The notes below the pieces were generated by a model. That model worked only from the letters and a program-made list of their open reading frames with translations, made no database searches and was not told where the DNA came from. DNA of 64,000 nt, taken from Mycoplasma tauri (GTDB lineage Bacteria; Bacillota_I; Bacilli_A; Mycoplasmatales; Metamycoplasmataceae). This document shows, in pieces, positions 50,018 through 60,137 of the stretch (position 1 is its first letter; each line of letters opens with the position of its first letter). Where the stretch lies: contig NZ_CP070479.1 of assembly GCF_016925555.1 (NCBI RefSeq), forward strand, positions 620,001-684,000, in the 5' to 3' direction. Position numbers and translations under genes: made by a program.

Positions 50018-51049
50018 TTAAACTCCCTGACCGTGTTGATGGAAAGACAACACAAAAGCTGCAAATATTAATCCGACCATAAATAATATAATTGCAAACT
50101 TTGCAATTTTCTTATTATGATGTGCATGATAAAACTCTGGCAAGAATTCTAAAATACTTATAAAAATAAATATTCCGGCCATAAAAGATTGAACAATGCC
50201 TTTTAACTCTCATATTTGATGAATTCCAGAGCCTCCATATGCTCCAATAAGCATAGAAGGTAAAAATAATAGTAGACATAATGATGAAACAACGAGTGAC
50301 TTTCTTCTTGATCAACCTATTTCTCTTTGTCTATAGTAAAAAAGTATTTGTTCAGGTATTAAATGTAATATTAATGAAATTAAAAATGCTATAGATGTTG
50401 ATGTAATGCCATATTTTTCAATACCACTAATAATGAAACCAATTAAAAAGCCTTCAGGTATTCTGTGCAACAATAATAATATAATTGCAACAAATTTATA
50501 TTGAGGTTTATTTTCCGAATTAACCTGTTTTATAACCTCATGTGATGGAGAAATATGATTTTCGGGATTGCTATGATGATCATGTTCATTCTCATGTGAA
50601 AAATCATGAACATGTAAAAAAGTCTTAGCAGTAGTATCTTTTGAAATTTTCTTTTCAACCGACAATTTTATAAGTGCTCTCATTCCTCAAGCAGAAAACA
50701 ATCCTAGAATAAGTCCACCTACAACAATTAAAATATTTCATCCATAAATAACAAACTTACTTTCGTTTGCTTTTGGAACATTAACAGGAGCATAAATAGA
50801 ACTAATTTCTAATGATTCTTTTAAAAAACCAAACAATGCCATTGTGATGAAAAAACCTGACATAAAGGCATATAAGTAAACAGTGCCTTTTTTACTTAAT
50901 TTTTCTTTAGAAAAAGCAAATATTAAATTAAATAGCAATGGTATAGTAACTATTATCAAAATAGCGATTAAAATAAAAATAAAGTGGGTTAAATTTATAT
51001 TTCTGCCTGTAGAAACATGCACCCCATGTCATAACTTATATCAGTTCAT
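50018..51049 (-). CDS. ZIP-family divalent metal transporter
   Basis: 343 aa, about eight membrane segments. The metal-path motifs are HRIPEGFLIGF in TM4 (canonical HxxPEG) and HLIPEQ in TM5 (usually HNIPEG-like). The loop between TM3 and TM4 is His-rich (LHVHDFSHENEHDHH, about residues 146-160), typical of ZIP zinc/iron importers. Unusually long for a bacterial ZIP (about 260-300). ATG 51049 is 1 bp after the yebC stop, so it is probably co-transcribed with yebC and nadE. An alternative start at the MHVSTG Met is internal to the TGA-Trp reading. Confidence 0.9.
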
Positions 51050-51050
51050 A

Positions 51051-51788
51051 TTAATCTAAAAACTCAATGTTATGATAAACTTCCTGAACGTCGTCATCAT
51101 CTTCCAGTTTAGCAATAAAATCTTGAATTTTGATTGCCTTCTCTCCTTCAAATGAAACTGTTGAATTTGGAATATAAGTTACTTCACATTGTAAAAATTC
51201 AGTTATGTTTAAATTTGACTCAACAGCACTTTTGCAGCTTGAAAAATCCTCAGGTGCTGTTGTAATTAAAAACGATTCATCAAGAACTTCAACATCTTCG
51301 GCTCCATTTTCTAAACAAACAAGGGTTAATGTTTCTTCATCAACTAATGTTTTAGAAATTTCTAAAATACCTTTATGGTCAAACTGGAAAGGAACGGTTC
51401 CTGTTTTTCCTAATTTGGCGTTTTGCTTATTAAATAAAGCTTGTATGTTGCTAGTTGTTCTGTTAATGTTGTCGCTTAATGCAACAACTAAAAAGGAAGC
51501 TCCACCACTTATTGTTGCATTATACAAAATCTCAACAAAATTAGCACCCTCTTTTGCGTTACCTTTTGCTTTATCAAGCGCTCTCTCAATATTAGCCTTA
51601 GGCATACTTTTTGCTCTTGCTTTCGCTATAGCTAATCTAAGTGCTGGATTAGAATCTGGGTCTGGTCCTCCAGATGCTGTTGCAGCTACATAAATTTCCT
51701 TAAACATTTTTTGAAAAATTTTTCCTCTTGCTGCATCATTTGCACCTTTTTTATGTTTAATACCTGCTCAATGCGAGTGTCCTGCCAT
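51051..51788 (-). CDS. YebC/PmpR-family regulatory protein
   Basis: 245 aa with the invariant start MAGHSHWAGIKHKKGANDAARGK, where Trp is TGA, and segments GPDPDSNPALRLAIAKAR and MPKANIERALDKAKG. Three-domain family members were long described as transcriptional regulators; more recent work connects some with translation of proline-rich sequences. Monomer of the usual length. Acidic C-terminus (KLEDDDDVQEVYHNIEFLD). Lies between nadE and the ZIP gene on the minus strand. Confidence 0.96.
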
Positions 51789-51823
51789 ATATATCTCCTT
51801 TTTTATGCTTTTTAATACTACAA

Positions 51824-52624
51824 TTAATTATTTTTAAAAAATTCATCAATTGCCATTGGTCTTGGTGGCAAATGTCTTTTATGATCATTAATTTTATTCA
51901 TTTTTTTGATTTTTGATAATGATTCAGAACTAATATTATTAAAATCATTCATTAAATACTTATCTAATTCATAATAAGAAAATCCCAGCTCATCTTCATC
52001 ACTTTGATTTTCTCACAATCCGGCGGATGGTTTTTTATTAATAATTGTTTCAGGGATCCTTAAATAATTTGCCATAACCCTTACTTCTGATTTAAGCAAT
52101 CTTGAAATTGGCAAAATGTCAACTCCACCATCACCATGTTTAGTAAAATAACCTATAAAATATTCATCTTCGTTGTCAGTTCCTACTACTAAATATTTCA
52201 TTTCTTGAGCATAAGCATATAGTGTAGTCATTCTTAATCTAGGCTTGATATTGCTAATAGATAATTGATTATTTATGTCTTTTAATTCGGTAGTTAATTC
52301 ATTATAAGTTTTTTCTAATTTAACTGTTTTAAAGGATAATTGCAATCTTTTTTCTAATTCCTTAATATCATTTATATCATGGTTCATATTGTCAATTGGC
52401 ATAATGATTCCCAAGGTATTATTTGGAAATGCCTTTGCACACAAAGAAACGACAAGTGCACTATCTATTCCTCCAGAAATACCAACAACACATCCTTTAC
52501 AATTGGCCTCTGTAACTTTTTGCCTAATTCATTCAACTAAATAATCAGTATACTTTACTATTTTTTCTTCATCAAATGCAGATTCGAATTTATTATCAAA
52601 CCTTAGTCCTGTTCTTTTATCCAT
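51824..52624 (-). CDS. nadE: NH3-dependent NAD+ synthetase
   Basis: 266 aa. Adenylates nicotinic acid adenine dinucleotide and amidates it with ammonia to NAD+. PP-loop ATP motif SGGIDSA (residues 50-56); TDNEDEYFIGYFTKHGDGGVDI carries the conserved Asp/Glu and Gly residues of the deamido-NAD site; KPSAGLWENQSDEDELGFSY near the C-terminus is typical. No glutaminase domain, so it uses free ammonia. Upstream of yebC by 35 bp. Confidence 0.97.
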
Positions 52625-52713
52625 TACTTAAAAATCCTTTTTTATAGTTATATTCTACTATATTTTATTTTTAAAAAGATATCATTAGAATATAAAAAAA
52701 GAATAATTAATTA

Positions 52714-53631
52714 TTACTCTTTTGTTTCATTTTCATATCTCATAATACCAAGTTTTAGCTCATCTTCATCATTCGAAACTAACTTGATCTGTCTATACTT
52801 AATGGCTTTAAATAAGTTGGAATTAGGATCTGATTCATCAAAAATTGACCTACGAATAAACATATATGTTGGCAAAGGCGAGTTTAACTTTTCTCAATTA
52901 GATTCACTTAATTCAACTAATGCCTCTAATGCTTCAGGGTCAGTGTTCAAATCAGGAATATTTAAAAAATATTTATGCTGTTGCCTTTTAAATTTTTCAA
53001 TATGTAATTCCATTTCATTCCAATCCTCTCGACTATTAAAAATTGAAAATAATTCTGATCCATATCTAGCACAATAGTGATATTTATCACTTTCTTGAAT
53101 AACACTATTTTGATGATAAAAAGACTCATTTTTTCTAAATTCTGGATCAATAAACCATAAATATCCATCAATTTTATAATTGCTGTAAGCTTCTGAAATA
53201 ATAGATAGACTTTCTTTAAATTTTTCTCAATTTTTTAATGCTTCATTAGACGAATAAATATCTCTCTTCTTTTGTGTTATTGCAATTATCTTCATGTTTA
53301 CATCATCGACAAAAACATGAGTGAAATTTGCTTTTAGAATCTCATATTCTTCATTTTCACTATTTGGAATAGTTCTATTAATCACAATCTTACTCTCAAT
53401 AATTTTGTTTTTATATGACGCAATCATATTTGCTGCGCACTGAGTAATAAATTTGTAATATTTATTTTCTTGAGATCTCAAAAATGCTTGTTCAAATTTT
53501 ACTTTAAAGTCAAAAGGATGTAGATTAGATGAAAAACGGTATGGAGAATCAATTAATTTATAAATTAATTTTTTTGCGTTATTTGATAACAAAACCATTT
53601 TTAATTCATTTTCAAATTTCTCATATTCCAT
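52714..53631 (-). CDS. Unknown protein, weak resemblance to TdeIII-like restriction endonucleases
   Basis: 305 aa, soluble, rich in charged and aromatic residues. I do not recognise it firmly. The layout of an N-terminal helical region (1-90), a strand-rich stretch with KANFTHVFVDDVNMKIIAITQKKR (about 108-125) and a later IDGYLWFIDPEFRKNESFYH ... RYGSELFSIFN segment (about 155-195) resembles type II endonucleases of the TdeIII sort, where a D-x(n)-(E/D)-x-K core is followed by a 'DPxxxKN-YY-GxExF' motif. The Lys core here would be ITQKK, not a clean ExK. There is no adjacent DNA methyltransferase. It lies between the alpha/beta hydrolase and nadE. Confidence 0.6.
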
Positions 53632-53657
53632 TTTTATAGTCCTTTTTAAAAAACAAA

Positions 53658-54554
53658 TTAATTATTTTCAAATTCACACATAATATCTTTAATTTCTAAA
53701 TCTTCAGCATCATACATAGGTGAAAAATCATCAACATTTTTGCTAAATTTGACATGAGAACCTCATGGTCAAAAACGTTTTTTAGATTTTATTGTAAGAT
53801 TTAAAAAATTATTTATTTGGTAAGGGGCTGTTTTTATAGGAGAGTGTGTATAGCCAATCTTTAATGAAGTAACTTTCAATTCATTTCCATAATTAATAAA
53901 ATTATCAGTTCCAATAATTGAATCATTATCGCCTATAATGAATATTAATTTATCAGAAATTTCTCTATATTTAGCATCTAATTTTTCCATAAATTCTGGG
54001 TTTAAAATATACTTTTCAAGTAAGTTATATCATTTGCCTTTTCTGCTAAATGATTCTGTTAATTTTTGACCTTTCTTACTAAATTTTGCACCCCAAACAA
54101 ATAGTTTGCCAAATAACGACGGGCCTTTTTCAGCAGTGCCTATTACATTTTTTAAAAGGGAATAAGAACTGTTTTTCATCATAGAATAATTAACAGTTGC
54201 AAGCATAAAAATTTTCTTAACTCTCTTGTCATTTGCAAGATTAACAGCAACTGCTCCAGCCATCGAATGGGCTAATATATAAACATTTTTAGTTTTAATA
54301 TTTTGTAAAACTATTTTTGCAATATCAATTCAATCCTCTAATATTATCTTTTCTGCTTTAATTTTTGGAGAATATTTGCTACCTGTAAAGTTTACAGAAA
54401 CGATATTAAAATTATGATTAAATTCTAATAAAGGTTCTATAAATTGACTATTTGAATTTAAACCATGAAGAAACAACAATGTTGTATCTTTTTTATTATC
54501 AACAGCAAAAACAGGCATTTTTTGATTTTTAAAAATAATGTAATTCATTTTCAT
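53658..54554 (-). CDS. Alpha/beta-fold hydrolase
   Basis: 298 aa. Nucleophile elbow AHSMAG (Ser about residue 96), oxyanion HGLNSNS (about 30-36), acid in IGDNDSI (Asp about 210) and catalytic His in IGYTHSP (about 235); the order Ser-Asp-His is canonical. No signal peptide, so cytosolic. Most like lysophospholipase/esterase (RBBP9 or monoacylglycerol lipase-like) members; the substrate is unknown. Start at MKM (54554) or the second Met at 54548. Downstream of an unrelated methyltransferase gene with its own spacer. Confidence 0.85.
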
Positions 54555-54660
54555 AATATATTAATTTTACCATTATAAAGATTCATGCTGGACAATAATA
54601 CAATATATAAATTGTATTATATTTTACACATTTGTCTGTCCCTATTTTTGACGAAAATTA

Positions 54661-55983
54661 TTATAAAACAGGTTTTTTAAGTTTTTTAAAAATAGCAACA
54701 GTCTCTACATGGTGGGTTTGACAAAACATGTCACAAGGTTGAATAAAAACTAATTCATAACCATTTTCAACCAAAATTTTTGAATCTCTACACAATGTAT
54801 TTGGATTACAGCTAATATATCCAATTTGATCACAATTGAGGTCTATAATTTTATTCAAAAATTTTTTATCTAATCCGCTTCTTGGAGGATCAACTACAAC
54901 TATATCAATTTTATCTTTAACTTTATTAATAGAATTAATAACGTCCCCAGCAAAAAAATCTGAATTATTAACATTGTTTAGAATTGCATTTTCCATAGCA
55001 TTTTTAACGGCATCAGAAATTATTTCAAGACCTATAACTTTTTTAGCTTTTTGAGCTAAAAATAAAGAAATTGTTCCTATTCCAGAGTAAGCATCAAGAA
55101 CCACATCAGTTTTTTTTATATTTAAATTATCAATTAGTAAATTATATAAATTATGAGTTTGATATGAATTAACTTGAAAAAAACTATTGTAATTTATAAC
55201 AAAATTAAAAGAACCAATCTTATCTATAATAAATGTTTCTTGATCAAGATATTTTTTTATAAATCTACCTTTATTTAAGGCAATAATGTTTTTTATATTA
55301 GGAAAAGAATGTTTAAGTTCTTTAATAAATAATTTATTTAAAGAAAATTGATCTTTGCCGTCAAAAATCAATAATTTATTATTATTTAAATTACTTTCAC
55401 GTATAGTCAAAGATTCTGGAAAACTTTTACTATCAAATGGATTATTATTTTTAAAATATTCATTAACAAATAGCAATATTTTTTCAACTTCAGTTGATGC
55501 CAATAAATAATTTTTTTGTTCAATTAAATTATGAGTGTTTTTTTCAAAAAGTCCTGTTTTATAGCCATTTTTTGCTTTTTTTATAAATACAGTTATTTTA
55601 TTTCTATATCTTCATTTTTCTCTAGAAGGTAAAATATCTTTAACAATATCTATATTTAAGTTTCTCTTAAATAATGTTTCGACAACTTTTTGTTTAAAAG
55701 ATAATTGATTTTCATAACTAATATTACTAAGAGAAACTGCACCAGATGCCATTAATTGTTCATTGTTAATATCTATTCTTTGTGGCGAATCATTATGTCT
55801 TTTAACAACTTTAGCAAAGGCAAATTTCGAATTGCTTTTTTTAATAAGAATATCTGCATATTCTCCTGGCAATAAATTGTCAACAAAAATTCTATAGCCA
55901 TCTATATTTATTACACCTAATCCTTCAAATGAATGATCAAATGCTTGAACATTATTCAAAATAATTCCTTCACGCACAATCAT
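54661..55983 (-). CDS. 23S rRNA (uracil-5-)-methyltransferase, RlmD/RumA family
   Basis: 440 aa. N-terminal TRAM-like beta barrel (1-60); SAM domain with VVLDAYSGIGTISLFLAQ, then GDVINS, VVDPPRSGLD, the catalytic Cys in YISCNPNTLCRD (about 383) and Glu in HHVETVA. It transfers a methyl group to C5 of a uridine in rRNA, or tRNA in TrmA relatives. The usual [4Fe-4S] cysteine cluster near residue 85 is gone: CGGC-type residues are replaced by ASGAVSLSNISYENQL. Length is normal for RlmD/RlmCD. Transcribed alone, minus strand. Confidence 0.93.
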
Positions 55984-56027
55984 ATTTCCCCTTAATATAA
56001 TAAAAAAATGAGCAACTGCTTGCTAAT

Positions 56028-56939
56028 TTACATAAACTCTAAATTATCATCAATATTGAAAACTTTTGCCCTAGAACACATTTCATAAATTAAAGCATCT
56101 AATCTAAAATTATTACTGCTATCATTTTCTATTTTTGAATAAATATTTTTTAAATGAATTGGACTAAAAATCGAAAAAATTGCAGTAGGTTTATTATACT
56201 GAGTTCTGTATTGTAAAATTTCATATAAAAAGTCATACTTAAATCACTTATTATGTTTTTCAGAACCAACTCCATCTAGCAGCAACATAGGTACATTTTT
56301 CAAAGTTGTTAAAATTTCACTAATTTCTATACTGTTGTTCATTTTGGATTTTAAAAAATTAAACAAATCATTAGTTCTTAAATAAGCAGTCCTAATTCCT
56401 CTAGTTGCGAAATTATTAGCTATAGCACTTGCAATAAAAGTTTTACCAGATCCATTTTTACCAAAAACAAATATACGATTATCATTGGTTATGATTTTTT
56501 TATTTTCTAATAATTCTCTAGAATTTTTAATTCATTTTGCCAATTCTTTTCTTCCTGGTGTGCTTCCTCTAATTTGACTAACTTTAATGTCTAAATTAGG
56601 ATTATTTATATCAGTTAAAATCAGATTAATATTTCTTTTTATATGTTTTACAACATTATTTTTAGCCGCTTTTCTTTTTATGATAATTTCCCCTGTGATA
56701 GGATGACGCAAAATATTATATGTCCAAGGATAGACTTGAGAATATTCTAACGAATCTTTAATATTCAAAAAAGCCACTATATTATCAAGTAGCTCTTGGT
56801 CTGTTATTTTTAATTTATTAATTGCTTTAACTAGTTTTGGATGTGATTTAATTACGTCTAATACTTTTTGATCTACTTGGTCTCTGTTTCCATCAAGGAA
56901 ATTTACACCAATTTTTTTTTCAATATCTTGACTATTCAT
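56028..56939 (-). CDS. dnaI: Primosomal helicase loader DnaI
   Basis: 303 aa AAA+ ATPase that loads the replicative helicase in the Firmicutes/Mollicutes primosome. N-terminal DnaI helicase-binding region (1-130); Walker A FGKNGSGKTF (159-168), Walker B PMLLLDGVG (217-225) followed by Ser/Glu sensor residues. The Zn-binding Cys/His of the Bacillus N-terminus is absent. Start at 56939 (MNSQDIEKK) because AGGAGAGG precedes it and an upstream in-frame Met would enter the end of the preceding gene. It follows the DnaB-like gene by 7 bp. Confidence 0.9.
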
Positions 56940-56946
56940 ACCTCTC

Positions 56947-57942
56947 CTAATCTTCAATTAAGTTTTCATATGATCTATATTTAGAATTATTTACTGATAA
57001 TGATTGTAAATAAGTTGCTTTAAATAATTCTTTTTTTCCTAAAACAGATTTATTTTTATTTCCAAACAATAAATCAAGTTGTTTTTCCACATCTTCAAAT
57101 GTTATTTTATTTTTGTTTAATAAATCAGATAAAACTTTTTTTACATAAGAATAAATTATTTTACCATTAGATTCATATGTATAATAAAAAATTAAGTTAA
57201 TTGATGAATCATGAAAACCCATTGATCTATTGTATTTTATTAAGTTGACTATATTTTCATCAGGTATTTGTCCAGAAACTTGAGAAAAGAAAAATCTTGA
57301 ATCAGTCTTTAAAATAGCCTCATATGGATTTGGAAACTCAAAAGTATTGAGATCTAATTTTTCCTGAATAAAAAAGTTAATTTCACTAGTGTCGACATCA
57401 CGAGAATCAATTTCATACATTGAACTATTACTAAACTCGCAATCTAAATTATTATCAGATGCAAAAACATCATCAAACTTAGCAGAAGCATCTAATAAAT
57501 ATTTCGCCTTTGATAAAAAAGCATTTTTCTCTTTTCCCATAAGTCTTTCAAAATTTTGTTTGCCCATAGTTTGAATTAATTTGTTAGCAAGCAATAAATT
57601 CTTTCTAAATCCTGAACTATCAAGCGGCTTTTCAAGTACAAAAACAGTTTTTCTATTATATTCATCAATCAATGTGCTTAAAAGAGCTACTGACTCAAGC
57701 TTAATTCTGGCATCATTTAAAATTTTTATATCCATATTTAACAAGTAAGTAAGACTATCAAAATCAAAAATTCCAGACTCATAAGAAGATATGTTTGTTA
57801 AATCTCTAAGGTATTCATAAAGCAAAATTGAATTACTGCCTAAAATAGGTGCATAAAACTTACGGAGGTTCTTTAAATCTTCCCCATTAATTGCTGTATT
57901 TAATTGAACAGTAAAGAATGGATAATGCAATTTTTTTAACAT
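56947..57942 (-). CDS. DnaB-like replication initiation/membrane attachment protein (Firmicute DnaB/DnaD family)
   Basis: 331 aa. N-terminal winged-helix-like domain starting YPFFTVQLNTAINGEDLKNLRKFYAPILGSNS; C-terminal DnaB_2/DnaD part with FHDSSINLIFYYTYESNGKIIYSYVKKVLSDLLNKNKIT (about 245-285). It acts with DnaI to deliver the replicative helicase at oriC or at restart sites. Paired with dnaI as in Bacillus. Start at MLKKLH (57942) after GGAGG; a Met five codons upstream lacks a ribosome-binding site. This is not the replicative helicase DnaB of Gram-negatives. Confidence 0.85.
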   Translation of the reverse strand: MLKKLHYPFFTVQLNTAINGEDLKNLRKFYAPILGSNSILLYEYLRDLTNISSYESGIFDFDSLTYLLNMDIKILNDARIKLESVALLSTLIDEYNRKTVFVLEKPLDSSGFRKNLLLANKLIQTMGKQNFERLMGKEKNAFLSKAKYLLDASAKFDDVFASDNNLDCEFSNSSMYEIDSRDVDTSEINFFIQEKLDLNTFEFPNPYEAILKTDSRFFFSQVSGQIPDENIVNLIKYNRSMGFHDSSINLIFYYTYESNGKIIYSYVKKVLSDLLNKNKITFEDVEKQLDLLFGNKNKSVLGKKELFKATYLQSLSVNNSKYRSYENLIED

Positions 57943-57990
57943 AATTTTCCTCCTCATTTTATAACCATTTTTAAAGGTTGTAATTCTATT

Positions 57991-58563
57991 TTAACGATTT
58001 GGCAAAACTAAATTTAAAATTAAATTAATAGTACTTTCGCTTTGTCAGTTATTAGCATAGATATCCACAATGGGTTTCTTACCAAAAAGTGCATTTTTTA
58101 CTATTTTTGGATCGTTTTTTGCATCTATTTGCTTTTTTAGGAAGTTATCCACATTCCTATTTTTCCAATTTTTTTGCCTATTTTTTTCAGGTATTTTCAG
58201 GCAAACAATATTATCAAAAAGATTAGAAAAATCAAAATTTTTTCCAATTATTTTTGGTATTTCAACAAAATGAAATTTTCCTAAATTTATAGCTTTAAAA
58301 ATAAGTGGATAAATGATTTTTTCTAATAAGTCTAAATTACTAGGATTTACGTAGATTCATTCCTTAATTTTTTCTTTAGAAATTCCATTTTCATCATTTA
58401 AAAATGACCCTATTTGTGAATTTATAGCGTTATAACCAACATTATTTTTATGATAAATTTCTCTTATATATTCATCACAACTAAAAACTTTCAAACCACG
58501 TTCTTTCATTTTGTTTAAAAAGAAACTTTTGCCTACACCGATTTTACCTATTATTGCTATCAT
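57991..58563 (-). CDS. coaE: Dephospho-CoA kinase
   Basis: 190 aa; last step of CoA synthesis, phosphorylating the ribose 3'-OH. P-loop IIGKIGVGKS (4-13) and SCDEYIREIY (28-37) substrate motif. The N-terminus lacks extra residues, and the protein is slightly shorter and more divergent than the usual 195-205 aa; the downstream basic LKIPEKNRQKNWKNRN region corresponds to the lid. Overlaps the YigZ gene by 20 bp at its start; start ATG at 58563 is inside the YigZ coding end. Confidence 0.88.
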
Positions 58564-58945
58564 TATTCCTCATTTTAAATTTCAAATACTCGTCAATTGC
58601 AAGATTTGCGCTTTTTACATATGCTCTAATTAACCCGCCACCGCCAAGTTTTATGCCACCAAAATAGCGTACAGAAAAAACTACTACATTATTGACAGAT
58701 CTTTTATTTAAAAGATCTAACATTGGTCTTCCAGCTGTTCCGCTTGGCTCTCCATCATCATTAAAGCCATTATTTTGTGAAATACTAAAAAAAGTATATG
58801 CATAGCAAATATGCGTAGCTTTTTTATGATCTTTTCATAATTGATCATTAAGTTTTTTTACTTCTTCTTTAGAATTAATTTCATAAATAAAGCTAATAAA
58901 TTTTGATTTTTTAACTATATATATTTGAGGTTCTATATTTATCAC
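58544..58945 (-). CDS. YigZ/IMPACT-family protein (UPF0029 N-domain only)
   Basis: 133 aa with the IMPACT signature: SKFISFIYEI, ATHICYAY, FNDDGEPSGTAGRPML and VRYFGGIKLGGGGLIRAYVKSA. Typical YigZ proteins are about 200 aa with a C-terminal second domain, absent here. The reading frame has no ATG before the conserved part; GTG at 58945 is the best start. Function not well defined; eukaryotic IMPACT affects eIF2 kinases, bacterial YigZ binds nucleic acid or translation-related partners. Overlaps coaE, implying coupling. Confidence 0.85.
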
Positions 58946-58980
58946 AATTAGATTTTACTAAAAAAAAGAAATAAAAAAAA

Positions 58981-59057
58981 TGGGGCGGATGAAGGGATTC
59001 GAACCCTCGCATGACGGGACCACAACCCGCTGTGTTAACCGCTTCACCACATCCGCC
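58981..59057 (-). tRNA. tRNA-His (anticodon GTG)
   Basis: 77 nt including G-1 and encoded CCA. Acceptor GCGGATG/CATCCGC with G-1 opposite C73, the identity element of histidine tRNA. Anticodon stem GCGGG/CCCGT region encloses GTG; TPsiC arm GGGTTCGAATCCC. TATAAT on the minus strand lies about 17 bp upstream. Confidence 0.96.
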
Positions 59058-59509
59058 ATTAAAGTAAAACTATTATACTTTAAAAATAATAAAATAAAAA
59101 TACTATTTTATAAATTCTTAAAGTAAAATGCATGGACAAAAGCGAAAGATGCATTTTACTTTAAAAACATATTATAAACTTGTTTAAAATCAAAGCATTG
59201 TATCTGTAGTTATCAAATATATATTAATTAACATTTTTTGCTATTTTTAATGCAAAACTAGCACCAAAATCATTAATCCACAATTACATTTATTCTAGAT
59301 ATTTTAGTTACAAACCATAAATATAAATTTTCATCTTTTTCCAAAATAACTTATCATCAGGGTTTAATGTATATTTTTATACTTTTTATTGACAAAAATA
59401 TTATTTTTCATGCCTATTTGTTAATTTTAATTCTTTAAAATTTGATGTCTGATTCGTTTTTTAACATTGCAAAATAAGTAAATTTGTAAAATTAAAAAGT
59501 AGCACAACA
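59058..59509. other. 452-bp intergenic region; one long perfect inverted repeat
   Basis: No ORF of note on either strand. Contains the inverted repeat listed separately; the rest is featureless AT-rich sequence (possibly decayed). Confidence 0.6.
59118..59164. repeat. 16-bp perfect inverted repeat with 15-nt loop
   Basis: Arms TTAAAGTAAAATGCAT (59118-59133) and ATGCATTTTACTTTAA (59149-59164) are exact complements; loop GGACAAAAGCGAAAG. No T run follows on either strand that would make it a standard terminator. Each arm resembles the AAAGTAAAA sequence just upstream of tRNA-His at 59061-59069. Confidence 0.85.
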
Positions 59510-59518
59510 CTACTTTTT
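59494..59518 (-). terminator. Terminator overlapping the TRIC gene stop
   Basis: AAAAAGTAG / CTACTTTTT nine-base stem, seven-base loop. The TAG stop codon itself is in the stem on the minus strand, so a terminating ribosome could affect its folding. Confidence 0.8.
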
Positions 59519-60136
59519 TCTGGGTAAAGACAAATTAAATCTAATGGCCAAAATTCTAATTACAAGAATTATTGATGAACCAACGCCTGCTGCAACATAA
59601 CCATTTAAACGATATAAAGAGGCAAATATTAATACACCTGTTAAAGAAGCAGTTGCGTAAACATCAGATTGAAATATAATTGGAATCCTTCCTGCAAAAA
59701 TGTCTCTAAGCATTCCACCACCAACACCAGTAATAACTCCAACAAAAACAATTAAAAATAAATTATTACTTTCTATTGCATTTATAGCTCCAACAATTGA
59801 AAAAACTGCTAAACCAACAGCATCTACAAGTGAATAAATCTTTTTAGCCAGTGAGCTAATTTTACTGCCACTAAAAAAGAACACAAATAAAGATACAATA
59901 AAAGCTACAACCAAATAAATAGGATTTATAAAGGCTGCTGGTGGAAATTTATCAAGAACTATATCTCTAATAATTCCCCCGCCAACAGCTGTGGCTGCGC
60001 CCAAAGTACACACACCAAAAAGGTCCATTTTTTTGCTAATGGCAACACTTGCACCAGAGGCAGAAAAAGCCATAGTGCCTAATATTTCTAATATTAATAT
60101 CGTTCAATCTTGAACATTATTTGGAAAAATAAACAT
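59510..60136 (-). CDS. TRIC-family (UPF0126) cation channel protein
   Basis: 208 aa, seven membrane segments in two homologous three-helix halves plus one. Each half has a Gly-rich bend: TAVGGGIIRDIVLDKFPP (about 47-64) and TGVGGGMLRDIFAGRIPI (about 132-149), the GGGxxRD hallmark of prokaryotic TRIC homologues, which form trimeric monovalent-cation channels. Full length. Its ATG lies one base beyond the M20 gene's stop, so the two are probably one operon. Confidence 0.93.
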
Positions 60137-60137
60137 G

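Noticed and set aside
56940-56957. dnaI starting at 56957
   Set aside because: It would overlap the end of the DnaB-like gene and lacks a spaced ribosome-binding site; AGGAGAGG precedes the 56939 ATG.
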